Shown here: in pieces, positions 36,470-49,337 of the stretch
Layout of the letters: each line of letters starts with the position of its first letter
How positions within the stretch are numbered: position 1 is the first letter of the stretch
DNA from: Climacium dendroides
Taxonomy: Eukaryota; Streptophyta; Bryopsida; Hypnales; Climaciaceae
Assembly (NCBI GenBank): GCA_950106755.1
Contig: OX467086.1
Span: forward strand, 19,362,001 to 19,426,000
Length of the DNA stretch: 64,000 bases
Direction: 5' to 3'
Program-made: the position numbers and the translations under genes
The notes under the pieces: model-generated
The model's input: only the letters and a program-made list of their open reading frames with translations
Database searches by the model: none
What the model was told of the DNA's origin: nothing

Positions 36470-38040
36470 AACAAAACTTCAAAACATACATTGAAGTTGT
36501 GTGCAATTTTGTATTTTGCAATGTGAATGTAGAGACTTCCAATGAGGATGTTGCTCATCTTTATTGATTGACTTTGCTGAAAAGTGCCATGGGATGCATG
36601 GTGAAGATGTTTCTATAGCTCTGACTTCCTCTTTGTCTACTTAATTAGCTCCCATCTACGTTAACATACTAGAGAGTGGGTAGCTCATGGTGCATTCTAC
36701 TACGGGCGGAGTTGTAGGTTAAGCCTAGTAGGATAAAAGTTGTACTCACCTACGTGGCAGAATGCATTATGAGTTGCTTGTTCTTTAGCATTAAAAACAG
36801 GACAAGATTCCATTTTTCTATCATGATGTAGATAAAGCTTCTACATAAAACAACATGCCTTCACAAAACCTCTTTATAAATTGATAGAAATTGTGTATAT
36901 TAAGGTATTTGCAATTTTAGGATACAATATTGCAAAATTGTAGTGAGAATAGAAAATTACTTTGGTACATCCTTTGACATGTACCAAAGGTATATCAAAT
37001 ATAGGTACACATAATGAACTTTCAACATCTCTAATTCCTTGATTATAGATAATGTCCTCAAATTTGTGCCATGGCTAAATCTAAATTATGGATTCTCTAC
37101 ACAGTGCATCCTAGTATGAACATAGACTGTCTATTTCCTTATGACCATTGTATTTCCATCAATATAGCTAGGAGTTTGGAGAGTGACCTTGCAATCAAAC
37201 TCAATATATTCCCCTTGTAACACAATGTGAGCAACAATACTAGAATATTGTCCCTCACAACCAAATACAAATTGCATCTATAACTCAATTTTTCTTGTCC
37301 CCTTGCTAAATTAGTGTGGTTACTTTAACCATACTTTTGAGGTTGCAAACAAAGACCAATACAATGCTAAGCAACTTCAAATTGTCATTATATTACTTTA
37401 CATGGATAGATTTGGGCTTCAAGGCCACTTATGGATTAAGCTAGAAGGAAACTCAAAAATGGACACTTATTCTAGAATCCATAGAACACTACATGAACAA
37501 GACATTGCCTATAACTTTCTCCCTCAACCATACTTGACACATCTATGTTACAATGGTTGCATTATAAACACTTAAAAACATATTGAAATTAAACCCATAA
37601 GAATGTGGTCCCTTGTGTCACCAAAATGCTTTGATTGTTGAACCAATAGGTGCATTCTTTGTTTCTACAATCATCCATAGGATGCTTTTGGTCCTCAACA
37701 TCCTTCAAAGGTTAACCTTTAAATGACAAATTGGTGACCATTGAAATCATCCATTTTGATGTTGTGGGAATCGTTGGTCTAAAAAAAATCCAAAAGCACT
37801 CATTGGAAGTCAAAGTATTGTAGAAGATCTCTCCTTTTTACACAAAATTCCAAGGATGAATAGTTGAACTTTTGTCCTAATACACTAAAAGATTATTTGT
37901 CATCCATTGGATGCCAAACATCTAACCTCAACATTTAAATGTTTATGTAAATCATCAATTACTTTTAAACTTGAATCAACATTTTTTTAAAGCCTAATTG
38001 AACTTAACCTTAGCCGGACAAAATGGCTACTCCCATGTCC
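36470..38040. other. AT-rich spacer
   Basis: Contains the small foldback at 36680-36778 and, at 37715-37860, a diverged copy of the block at 19020-19160. No gene is supported. Confidence 0.5.
36680..36778. repeat. foldback element with ~34 bp arms
   Basis: The left arm ('gtagctcatggtgcattcta', 36680-36713) and right arm (36745-36778, reverse complement 'caactcataatgcattctgc') are imperfect inverted copies around a ~30 nt centre. It could be a very small MITE or a fold in an RNA. No target duplication could be assigned. Confidence 0.65.
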
Positions 38041-39002
38041 TAAACCCCTAAAGGACCAAATGGTGTTTTTTGGCAACATAGCAATTTTGGGTAGCTCACT
38101 ACGAGTAGAATTTTCATTTTTTTCATTGAAATTTTCACACAACATGTGTCTGAGGAGTAGCTTTAAGGCCCAACAACTTTCATAACTTTTGACTACATGG
38201 TTAAAAAGTTATTGTATGATATGTAGTTTTCTTTATTCTGCAGGCAGTCTAGGCAAAAAAAAAAAACTTCTTTAAAAATCACTTTTTAAAAAAATAAAAA
38301 TTTGAAATTGGTTCTCTAGATTTATTTATACATGTATATCTTTGAAACATTCCATTTTGATTAATGAGATGAAAGTTATGAGGAGTTTTAGTTGTGGGTA
38401 ATTTGAAGGTAGTTATGAAATCTATACTCTAAAATAAGCTTCAAAGTCCTTTATTTAACTCAATTTTTAATATTTTTGAAAAAAATAATAATAATTGGGT
38501 GTAGATTGTTTATTAAAACATTACAACCATTGGGATTGTCATTTTTCAATTTCATAAACAAATTGTTAACAATTTTGTATTTTGAATCATTTTCTACTTC
38601 TTTCTACTTTCTATTTTTTTCCTATACGTTGTACAATTCCAAATGATTTGAAATTTTTCAAGCATGTAGCCAACTTGCCTTGAAGAATGAATCCAAAGAG
38701 TAACCACTATTTTGGACATTTTTTTATAATGATTTGACCTCAAGAAGTGCAGTTGCTTGGATTTCCGCAGGGACAAAAAAGGGACTTGATTATTTTTGTT
38801 ATTTCAAACGCTAATATCTTGCAATCTACATGGTGGAAATTTCTGAAAATTTTTCTACATCTTCTCAAACCAAAGTAATATAAGATCCTACGGTTAGATG
38901 TAACAAAAATGATTTTTTTTTTCAAAAATTTGATACTTGTACTAGAGATGGCAGTTTGGAGCATTTTTGGTGAACACATAGTCAAAATCCTTTTGGGATT
39001 AA
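38041..39002. mobile_element. TTAA-flanked element, subfamily B, reversed
   Basis: Left end is TAAACCCCTAAAGGACCAAA (TTAA mutated to TAAA); right end is ATCCTTTTGGGATTAA. The interior is the reverse complement of the 57.7-58.6 kb copy, e.g. 'gtactagagatggcagt' near the right end. Length 962 bp, non-coding. Confidence 0.75.
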
Positions 39003-39284
39003 GACAGACAGTGTCTGTTTTTTGGAACGAATGAAATGGAATTCCATTGCGAATTAGACCTCAGTTGTGTCTGTTTCGAAACAACGAACGCACATGGACA
39101 TTGTGACATTGTCAACGAACACGTGTACCCCAAACCCAAGCTCGTACATTGTCTCCAAACACCACGTTTTCAAATATCCTCTCCACTCTCAATACGTACC
39201 GTCGTACTCTTCAGCAGATATAACTTCGTCACGCGCGTCCTGCACCTCAATCGTGCCGGCTCATCACCAGCTAGCAACAAGTAA

Positions 39285-39338
39285 GACCCACCCCAGCAAA
39301 AACCCCACCCAGCAAAAACCCCACCCAGCAAAACCCCA
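39285..39338 (+). repeat. 16-17 bp tandem repeat, three copies
   Basis: Three units close to 'cacccagcaaaaacccc' lie in tandem. They account for the Pro/Lys/Gln-rich open frame across this region. Confidence 0.9.
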
Positions 39339-42300
39339 TCAGATTCTGCAAGCTTGGTCAATATACCGACCCAATTCAATCGATCTCGTGCCCCACCATG
39401 CCAAGCTCTGTCGTTGAATTAACTTACATAATTGCTTTAACGTACATATGACAGCCGGTCAGTCACATTTGCCTAGAAATAAAAATAATATTACAATAAG
39501 AAGATAGGAATGGAATTAGGTCTGTTACGTTCAAGAGGGGGCATCAGATCGAGTTCGTTTTTTCAAAACCTGGGTTAAGTTATTGCCCATATTCAAGGAG
39601 AGCGACGGAGAGACCCTTTGGGTTTTCTCAAAATATATCCTGCCCCAGTCGATCAAGAATCGGCCTTCCCAAACCTGGGTTTCCTCCCATGCCAAATCAA
39701 CTGTGACACTCACTAAGTTAATGCAGTGCCGCCACAGGGGAAAAAGAAAGATCGATACACGACTTCGAGAGTGTTGGTCTAACTTAGCCTAGCCTCCTTA
39801 TTTTCCCGTTCGGATTCAGAGTAGAACTTGATCGAGAGTCTTGTACTCTGACTTTGCAATGAATATAATTCGTATTCCGTTTCATTTGCCTCAAAAAAGA
39901 AAACTGGAGAGTCTTGAGAGGCGTGCAGTGCTGAAGAGCTTTCCGACGAAGCTGCAGCTAAGCTTAAGTGCAGGATCAAAGACTCGTACGTTGCCAATGG
40001 AGACTCAGTTTCTGTTTTGATGCTACGTTTTGATTGCCACGTTTTTTTCGAGGCTAAAAACTTGAACACTGGCATTACAATGTCAAGCTGGCTTCAATCT
40101 GTCAGATGGAACCTACGGAATGGCCGTGCAATATGCAATGTGCTTTCTTCTGAAAGGAGTAAACGACTATCTTGCAGTTATTTGCCTTTTCGTCCAAAAG
40201 AGGCAGACTTGCAAGCTTGGGTTTGGAATTTCAATAACTGCACTACTGCAGAGCTTTGGGTCCCATGTGCTAATTCTGCAAATGACAACGCTTTTTCTTC
40301 CTGTTTTTTTTTTCTTTAATCTTTGACACAAATGAAACGAGATTTCATTGCAAGGTGAAAGTACAAACTCGTCTGCCGCAAGTGGCCTGGCGAGGGGCAA
40401 AACACTGACAACACTTTGGGGGGGACGGGGGATCCCATCGTAATTAGGTTAACTAATCTAAAGTAGGCACACCACACACCACAGACACCTACGGAACCAC
40501 TCATTACAGCAGGACAATAAACCCGTCCCAATGTGGGATCAGTAGTGTGAAAACGCACAATTTTTTTTATTTTTCACACATGAAAAAATTTGAAAATTTT
40601 GAATTCATATTTGCAATCAAAAACTCCAAATTAGCTAAGAGAGGTCTACAACATACCCTAAATTCAACACAAAATAGGGGGCAAGATTTTACTTTTATCC
40701 CATAAAACTTGCGTTTTCACCCTGCTAGTTCTAATTTGTAAGATGAATTTAGTGTCTTACCCCATTACAGCTTTGCATCAACTTACACTTGTGATAGACT
40801 TTTCCAATAAAATATGCGATTTTGGCTACATTTTGTTGAGAATTAGTGACAACAATCAATGTCTTGGATGATGGTGATGAACTGATTAGTAACTTTAATA
40901 GGAACTTCCAACTTTTGAGTGAAAATTGATCACAATAAGTGACTTCATTTAGGTCTTCATGTTGTGGCCATGTTAGGGAATATTATGATTGTTCTAGGTG
41001 AATAAGATGACTACTATGAAAATTACACTTTGTATTGGTTTGGAGTAGTCTAAAGGGCCAATTGGGCAATGCACTTTAAACATTCGTAACAAATTCATAT
41101 TTTTTACAAAAAAAACTAAAAATTTAAATTGTTCTCCCCACTTCTCACAATTGTCTTAAATATGTGATTTATAAAAATTAACAATGCTAATAGGTTAAAC
41201 CAATCACTCTATCTATAGGTTAATTTGTCATAGAAGGAAATAAAGTTTCACTTCAAAGATGAAACTTTCACTACAACAGTGTGCCCAAGACACTCCTACA
41301 AGGTGTTTATACCCCAAATCGTCTTTTTTCCAATTGTATACATCCCCTATCTACAAATGCATAACATGTTAGTCTAGAAGTCTATAATAAGTGTAGACAG
41401 CAAATACAATTGCAAAAGCCCCAAAGAAACAATTTTGAATTGGATGTACTCAATTTCAATGATTTATCCTCAAATTTTGAAGGAATTGAATTCTACGATC
41501 TTGAAATCTTAAAAGAATAATTCATGGATGTATATAAAACAAGATAAATGAATGAAAAATGAATAGTATAGAATTATGGATGAAAATAAATTCATTCATC
41601 CAAAAATCCAAATTCATTAAAAAAAAGTGATACCAACTAATTAAAAGATTTTATAACAACGTAAATAATGCGGATTTCTTCCCTTGAGAAAGAAGTAGCA
41701 TATAGTGGGATATTCTAATGAATTATTTTTTACGAGTTTTAAGTGTAATTTATGTCAATTTTGTGTCAATAAATAAACTCTTTTATGAAAAATTACAAAT
41801 GACTACCTTATATCCAAAAATTCATGATTGGCATATATAAAAAAAACTTGAGGCCCTTTATCTTCATATTTTTTTGGTGTCCAATTTTTTAGATTTGACA
41901 TATGAAAAGAAAATCAAAAGACAACTTCAAGTTACTAAAATGATGTCATTTTTTTTAATATTATTATAATCAAAATAATATATCACATTTCTTTGAAAAT
42001 ATGCAAACATGTAAGGATTTTAATGTATAAAATTTAACTTGAATATATATATATATATAACACCATGTAGTGCTACTGCAAGCATGAAGTGTTTGTTAGA
42101 TGACTTTGCTTGACACTATAGGAAGGCAAAAAATTATTTTTTAAATTCAATTTATCTATTTGGAGAGCATTTGAGTACTTTTTCAATGAAGAGTATTGCA
42201 AAGTTCCTTATTATGGTCTTATTGACCTTTCTAAAGAAGAAGATGCTCAATCCATGGATCACCCTTGTAGTACATTTTGTCCATTTCTTGCTATTTCCTC

Positions 42301-43096
42301 ATGATGTGAATTTTAGCTATAAAACTCTTCTTCTTTTTTATAAATTTGAGTCCAACTAATGAAGTGAAGCTTACCAAGTGTAGTTTCTATTCCAATTGGA
42401 AGTTTTAGAAATTTCATAAACTTCAATATTTATAGCAATATAAACTTTGGGCCTATAACCACAGTTTGTTGATTTTCTAATTTTAGAGTGACACAATAAC
42501 TTTGGTATGTAACATGATGTTGCACACTGTAATGTACATCTATAGTGAAAATTTCATATTTTTTTAGTATATTTTGTATTTGATAAGAATTTTTTTCATT
42601 TTTTCTCTTAAAAAATTCATAATAATTTTGAATTCCCCCAAAAAAATTTGAAAATTCTATAACTTGTAATACACATGTGATTTCATCCATGAAAAAAAAA
42701 TTAGATTTTTTTCATTCATATCTAGTTGCAAAAGAACAGCAAACAGTTGACGCTTGAATTCAGTGGTTATGGGTTAACCAAGTACTCAGCTTTATCATAC
42801 TCTCCGAAAGGAAAATCCTGGCCGTCCCAAAATGAAAATCGTGCACTTGCATGGAGTATTCTCAACGTGTATATGTATGTACGTATTATGTACGTATTTA
42901 CGCGAGTATTTATGTATTTACGTATGACCCATCCCCAGCGCCAAGTACTGTACCCATGTCACCGTACAGTGCATGCATTTGGCGGATGGGCTTGTATTAT
43001 TACTGACACTTTAGAGAAAAAATAAAGGGCCAGTCAGCCAAGGAAAATTGGGAATGAGATTTACCGACAAAAAGAGCCATGTGTCATTGGAGAAAA

Positions 43097-43127
43097 TGTG
43101 GGCCCCTACTCTACACAGGGGCCCACA
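43097..43127. repeat. GC-rich perfect hairpin
   Basis: TGTGGGCCCCT and AGGGGCCCACA form an 11 bp perfect inverted repeat around a 9 nt loop. TGGGCC/GGCCCA words are known plant promoter sites (TCP-type), so it could be regulatory, but there is no gene next to it. No T-run follows it. Confidence 0.8.
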
Positions 43128-44195
43128 GATTGCACGAAAATGTGAAAAGTGTAGAAGAATTCCATAGCAACAATTTTAGCTCATTTGACAATGTGGATTG
43201 CAAAATAATAACACTTGAAGTGAGAAGAGAAACTATATTTTGCCTCCACTAGACAAGAACAACAATAGACTTTGAGACCTCTTGACTCACTGAAATTTTC
43301 TTTCTACACAACAATGAGTTGCTTCACTACTAAGTAGTATATCTTGTTGGGTATGTGCATGAAAATTTTCATAAGCAAATTATGTATCTAGCATTTTGAG
43401 TTTTTGACTTTAAAATTAATGACCATGCAATAGGAAGGCAAAAGACCTAGCAATACACTAGCTAGTTTTTGTACATTGTGGAGAGAATGAATGTCTTCTC
43501 CATGTGTCTAATTTTGAAGAACATTCATTCAAAATTGATTTCACAAGCCCTTCATAATTTTTGCATATGATGTCCAAATGCCACGTTTTTCTAGTGTGTT
43601 GGAACCTCTTTTCACTTGCCAACGAGAAAATATGAAAATTTGACCAATTTAATAATAGTAACCTATACACAATAGCAAATAGCAGCACGGTAGGGGCAAT
43701 ACCTACCTTCTATACCTCTATCAAAGAATAGATTATGCAACGACCTAATTATCTTCTATATGAAAATGATATATAAATCAAAGCTTGAATAATTATTTAA
43801 TTATTTAAAGTATGTGTAAGAGTTAACTTAGTGTGTGTTAAGGTAGGCCAATCCCAATTCCATTGACAACCCAATTCTTACACCTTGTGTTTGGCCCCAA
43901 TTCCATCTATTTTAACATCCAAATCTGTTTAGAATTATGACAAAATTAGTGCATTAGTGCCATTAAGGGTAACATGCCAATACATGATTGGTGAATACTT
44001 AAGGGCTAATAGATATATAAAAAAGGTGGTTATAGGTTGTTAATAGGGCGTTTGTGACTTCACTCTATGGACATTTTTGCAATTTCAGGGCTGAACACTT
44101 CAAAAATTCACAGAAATTACAATTTTGATCAGAAAATTATAATTCCACTTGGGTTTGACTCATGAAACTAGCGCACAGCTCTGGAAAATTATGTG

Positions 44196-44211
44196 CCCCC
44201 CCCCCCCCCCC
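44196..44211 (+). repeat. 16-base poly(C) tract
   Basis: An uninterrupted homopolymer of 16 C in an otherwise AT-rich setting. It may be real or a spot of lower assembly accuracy. Confidence 0.9.
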
Positions 44212-44328
44212 TCCAATTGGCCTGAACGTAGTCAGACCGCAAATCAGGGAGGTGGTGGGCTTCTCTACCACTCATATGTAAGAATGTTAAGATATTTGCA
44301 GAGATCGAAGTCTGCCTGGTTGTAGGCA

Positions 44329-45496
44329 GTGAAAATTCAAGTACTGCCCGCCGAGATTAGATTACGTCATGTGCTCCCCAAACAAAAAAACAAGGGCCAA
44401 AAACAAACCAGCATGTTTTGGGGGAACAGCAAGTGCCTGCCACGACCTGCCGCGACCTGCCACGAGCCTTCACAGCACTTTGGAGGGACGGAGTCTGGCA
44501 GGCTCAAAACCCCGATGCTGCACAGTGCACACTGAGAGTGTTGAGGATCGAATCGCAACTGAGCAGGCGGGCCAGAATACCAGATCCGAGCAGTGCCGAC
44601 ATCCGTGCAGGCGTCAATGATGATGTAAGACGTCGTCATGTCCGGGATCCGTTCATGCATCTGCATGGGTTCTCTGGGCCTGGACGAGAAATCAACAATC
44701 ATCCACGCTGCGGCACTCCCTGCGACGGAGACTGAACTGAGGGAGTACTCTCACTGTATTTTCTCTTTTCGCTTGCTTAGTCAGCCCCATCGCCCATCCC
44801 AGTCCAGTGAGTCCACTCGGTATACTGAAGACTGCAGCTCCAGTCCTGCACAGGCCACTCGATCACATTCTATGCATGCTAGCTTGTGCGCAGCACGCCC
44901 CTACCCCGCCCGCTCTTCCAATTGGGGAAGTTTCCGCTCCTCCAATTTGGGAAGTTTCGCGCGTAGAGTGACTTCTAGTACGTCCTTGAAAGGACAACGT
45001 TGCCGTCAAATGAATTCCCACGACTTTCGATTCCTATATATTGTTCACCAGATGCTTTTTTCACAGTCAAATTGGGGTGTCATTCGAGAAGCTTTGAACA
45101 ACGCAAGGTTTCAGTTGCAGGGTGAACTCTAGCGCTTCTGTGCACACAGCAGGATATATCTTAACTTTGATTTCCATTGTGAAGCTTCAGCTTTGCACTC
45201 CAAGCTCATCCTCGACTGATTTTAATTAGCTTGCGCACTCTGCAATCACCAGCTAGCTCGTGCTCGAATTGAGAGGACAGTCATTGTCGCGCGTCAAATA
45301 GAAGCCTCGGATGTTCGATCTGGTTTTTCTCTAGATTGTTTGCAGTCAGTGCTGGAGTGTGGACATTGAACATCTCGACACAATTGGGGTGTCATTGAAG
45401 AAGTTTAAGAAAGGGTTTTACTTAATTGTAGCTAGGGTTGAGTAGAAAGAGATTCCATTGCAATTTAAGCCAGTTTGAATTCCAAGCACATTCAAA
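44329..45496 (+). promoter_or_regulatory. upstream region of the MYB gene
   Basis: GC rises from here into the MYB gene and open frames of 100-164 codons overlap in several frames. None has a recognisable domain, so I read this as promoter and 5' UTR rather than coding DNA. A candidate TATA (ctatatatt) lies at 45034-45042. Direct repeats include 'tccaattggggaagtttc' at 44917 with a near copy at 44941 (period 24), and 'attggggtgtcatt' at about 45070 and 45383. Confidence 0.5.
45034..45042 (+). promoter_or_regulatory. possible TATA box of the MYB gene
   Basis: CTATATATT lies about 460 bp before the start codon, in moderately GC-rich DNA where such words are less frequent by chance. It would give a leader of about 430 nt. 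Confidence 0.4.
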
Positions 45497-47145
45497 ATGG
45501 GAAGGGCTCCAGTATCCAGTAGGGTGTCAGAAGGAGGACTCATCAAAGGGCCCTGGACTGAAGAAGAGGATGCCATTCTGACTGCCTTCATCAAGGCGAA
45601 CGGAGAAGGGAATTGGCGCACCCTCCCGAAACTTGCAGGTATGGTAATGAAGATATTAGTCTGAGCTCAATGCCACAAATTAATGCACAGTCTGCTTACA
45701 TTCGAATGTACGTTTCAATGGAACGTCGATGGTGGCAGAGAGGGATTGTGTGCAGCAGTGGTATCGTCAGACCTAATGGAGCTGAAATGCATTTTTTGAA
45801 CTGCAGGGTTGAGGAGATGTAGGAAGAGCTGCAGGCTACGGTGGATGAATTACCTGCGTCCAGATCTAAAACGGGGCAATTTCTCGCCTGATGAGGATGA
45901 GTTGATCGCCAAGTTACACTCTCTTCTGGGAAACAGGTACTTCATCTTGCAGATTCGACCCCATCCCAAGCAAACCATAGCCATTTTAGTAGCTTAATTA
46001 TGGTTTGTAATGAATTGACTCAAAGCTAGAATCCATTAGCAGCTTATGTTTGGCAGTGATTGCAAGGAACACTTGTATAAATTGACCTCACAGGTTGCGT
46101 GATTCTCGAATGTAACCATCAATTTTGGATTATTGATCGTCTACATTCTAATCAAATTTCATATTTTTCAAGAATGATTGAAGAAAAGCTAACCTAAAAA
46201 ACCGAAATTTTGTTTGTTTGTCACACTTGTGACTTGCATGATTGGGAGTACTTTTTGAGAACCCAAAATTATGAACTTTGATTGAGAGCTAGTTCCTCTA
46301 CGAAACTTACAGCTACCCTACAAAGGACATCTCAAATAAATAAACTCTCCGTCGCTAATCTATCAAAACGCAACTAACAGTACCTGAGTGTAGGTTAGGT
46401 GTTTCTTGCAATCACCTTTGGAAATGAAGCGTGACCTAATTAATCTAACAAAACCGGTGATTCCTTGTGCAGGTGGTCATTGATTGCAGGTCGCATTCCA
46501 GGACGCACAGACAACGAGATCAAAAACTACTGGAATTCTCGGTTACGGCGAAAGCTCCACGCGACGCCAGGCGATCAAGTCGAAGCCACACCAATTACCT
46601 GCTCACATTGGGATTCAGCGCTGGAACAGGGCTCCAGTAGTACCTCAACAGCCCCCTCAACAAGCTTCGCCTCTGAAGCAAATCAAGCAATTGCAAACCC
46701 TGGAGAATGTTCGTTTCCAGAGTCTGCTGAAGACTTCGCAGCGTCCTTTTCCCTGGACGAACTAATCTTTTCCGAGTCATATGCCAGGCTCCAACCCTCC
46801 GGCGAAGCCACCCCATCGGAGCCCAGCAGCAGCGACGGCACAGCTTGTCTCGACTATTGTTCAGACCACCAGCACTGCTCTACCTGGACACGTGCTGCTT
46901 CAGACTTTAGCACAGACTCCATGACGCTTGAATCTTACGCTTACTCACCAGAGAGTGTTTTGTCTCAAGGGATAGATTCAGAAGAGGATTTCTTGTGCAG
47001 CAGTGATTTCATTAGCTTCACGAACGGTTTCCAGGCTGATCTTGAGGACACCAGTTTCCCGATGTTCCAGCATTCTATGCCGCTGTCTCCGATGCACAAG
47101 AATCTGGTTTCCTGGTCGTGGCCGGTGGATGCCCTCTGGTCATAG
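45497..47145 (+). CDS. R2R3-MYB transcription factor, C1/TT2-like, three exons
   Basis: A nuclear DNA-binding activator or repressor of 314 residues. Exons are 45497-45638, 45807-45936 and 46473-47145. The introns (168 and 536 bp) are GT-AG and fall after phase 1 and phase 2, the two classical R2R3-MYB positions. R2 spans about residues 17-67 (Trp20, Trp40, Trp60). R3 spans about 70-118 (Phe73 replacing the first Trp, then Trp92, Trp111, ending [14 protein letters not shown]). The bHLH-partner signature [DE]Lx2[RK]x3Lx6Lx3R is perfect: Glu79, Leu80, Lys83, Leu87, Leu94, Arg98. By analogy it probably works in a MYB-bHLH(-WD40) complex such as those controlling flavonoids. One oddity is that the usual RCGKSCR of the R2 recognition helix reads RCRKSCR (Arg53). 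The C-terminal ~195 residues are Ser- and acid-rich with no motif I can name. The frame is intact and coding GC is well above background. Confidence 0.95.
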
Positions 47146-48688
47146 ACTCATAGCTGTGATTAATTATTCATTCATTCATCAATGTTGAGTACACGGTCGG
47201 ATAGCATTTTAGTTGTAATTATTGCATGGTTAATTTCTGAGTTGTACTCACAGGCATCCACGAGCAATTTTTTTGTAAATTGTTACTTTTTGATGTAACT
47301 ACGCACATCAGTTGCAGCAAGAAACAGAGCTGTTTGTTTGCATCAGCCAGCTCCCCTGCTTTGCTTACGTGAGCTTACGTAGGATGCAATTTGCACGTTG
47401 GCCCATTTTGGGGTTACTGAAGGGCTCAATGGAACATGTGTGAGTTACCACACACATTCGTTGAGATTGAAATAGTTATGAAACTCAGACTGGCGTTCTT
47501 GTGGGTGCTGCCAGATTGTACATTCAAAAGAGGGTTGGGGTGAGATCTCATTCATTCAGATCTCACTTCGAATTAAAATTTTATTTTGTGTTGAAAAACT
47601 GAGCTGAAAGTCTACGAAAAACATTTTTTTTTAAAAACGCTTGATTTTCATTCATTTTATGGGTGGGTTCTGGTCCACAATTGGGTTGTAATGCTTGATT
47701 GCACGATTTTGCCTACATAATTGGGCATTACAAATTTTTCATCCCCAATGTTCATTCTATTTTGTTAATTTTCTGGTAGTAGTTTACATTAGGCAATGTC
47801 CTTGTCTTTGAGGATTGCGGGAAGAAATGTGACTCCTCATTAGGCTCTACCCTCTTTGTTGATGTATTTTTTTTTCCCACAATCCCCTCTTCCTCAAGCA
47901 TTACCCTAAGATTGAGGCACCAATTGTCAATCACGACCAATACCCAACAAGTGGGATTATAGTATTTCCAACCAAGGCTGGAACAAATTTCCAACCAAAG
48001 CTAAGAATGTGTTTCTTGGGCCTTTTTACAGGGTTGGGAATACCCTACACTAGGGTCAGATTCGTTAAAAAATAAATAAAAATATAAATAAATAGGGTAT
48101 GACATGAAATTTTCAAAAATTATAACATGGTGTATATGAACATTGTAGAAAATATTAATGAAAATAATATGAAATCTGAAAAGAAAACCAAATTGTAAAA
48201 AATACCATAGTTAAAGTTGAATAAAGCCACTTCAAAGTGTGGAAGCCCCACTTGTGGTCCCACAAATTTAGGAAAAGTTGAACTAATGGCAGTATAGTAT
48301 AGTTAAGCTATAGTGCCTTGCACTATAGTTCATGAATAATTTAAAATAAAACCAATTTTTTTTTATAAATTCTAAAAGCAGATAACGAAGTGGATATTTG
48401 GCCAGAAAGAAAACATTTCGTATCTTACAAACCTGACCCCAACGTACGGTAATAAGATTATGACACTTGTCCTGAAGTAGTGAGTAGGAAAGTAGTTCTT
48501 GAATAATCGGAATTGGAAGACTTTAGACATTGGCTACTAGTGAAGTGCACTTTGGGCTCCCAAAATTCATAGTAATCTCAATTTTGGAAATAAAATCCTG
48601 AAAATTTCGCTATCCCCATATTTCCTATCTTTCTACATGGAAAAATTTCCACCACCTCATATATGCACACAATTTGCTCCAAAATTGC
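47146..48688. other. MYB 3' flank and spacer
   Basis: The first few hundred bases are probably 3' UTR; no canonical AATAAA is evident. A near-palindrome bounded by 'gtaatgc' and 'gcattac' lies at 47688-47731 and resembles part of 53845-53880. At 47960-48045 is a reversed copy of the block at 12085-12150. The rest is AT-rich without features. Confidence 0.5.
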
Positions 48689-49337
48689 TTAACCCCTAAA
48701 TGTTCGAGGCACCAAATTTTATTGTCGACAATACTTTGAAGTTAAATAAATCCTAACCGAATTACTATTTTTAATAGTTTATATTTCTGAAAAATCCTTT
48801 TTGAAGTCTAGTTTTAGCATCACAAATCTAATTTTAAAAATAATTAATTATGATTTTTCTATTCAAGATTTTGTACAAGAGTTGCAAACTTGACTTTCCC
48901 TAGTATTGAGGACTTTGGGAAATGAGCCTCAAATACACTACATTTTGTACAAAAATCACATTAGAAATTCATTTAAAAAAATTATAGAGTAGATTTCAAG
49001 AAGCAATAAATTACTTGGGATTATGTATATTAGGTCCTTTATCTTCATATTTTTTGGTGACTAACTTTAAATTTGACATGTGAAAAGAGGATAGAGGATT
49101 AAAAGACTTCAAATTACTTTTGTAGTTTTAACATCCTCATGATCAAACATTATAATCTTTCAATCCATAAGTGATATTGTTGTATTTTCTTTTCCTATGT
49201 AATCTCTAATATGTCTAGTTTGAATTCCTATTGTTACAATTCAAAAAATTGATACAACTTATCAAAATGTTGGCTTTTTGTTCTATTTAGAGCAAATTTC
49301 TAGAAGCTCAAAAAAGGCATGGGCATTTAGGGGTTAA
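48689..49337. mobile_element. TTAA-flanked element, subfamily C
   Basis: Ends are TTAACCCCTAAATGTTCGA on the left and, reverse-complemented, TTAACCCCTAAATGCCCAT on the right. This is a perfect 12 bp terminal inverted repeat (CCCCTAAATG plus flank) with TTAA outside both. At 649 bp it is shorter than subfamilies A and B, and its interior is mostly different. Non-coding. Confidence 0.8.

Larger units (their letters stand above)
39003..44328. other. long spacer without a supported gene
   Basis: 39000-40560 has normal GC and open frames up to 116 codons, but these are low-complexity (KTHPSKNPTQQKPHPAKPH) because of a 16 bp tandem repeat, and no family is recognised. 40560-44320 is AT-rich, with a small TA run at 42044-42058. 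Dispersed family R2 occurs at 43555-43690. A block at 41850-41940 recurs at 49030-49120. Confidence 0.5.

Noticed and set aside
39067..39417. A 116-codon frame with a Pro/Lys/Gln-rich end
   Set aside because: The low-complexity end comes from a 16 bp tandem repeat; no domain, splice partner or conserved start is visible.
44418..45132. Overlapping frames of 105-164 codons upstream of the MYB gene
   Set aside because: Several overlap in different frames with no recognisable domain; the region is better read as GC-raised promoter and leader.
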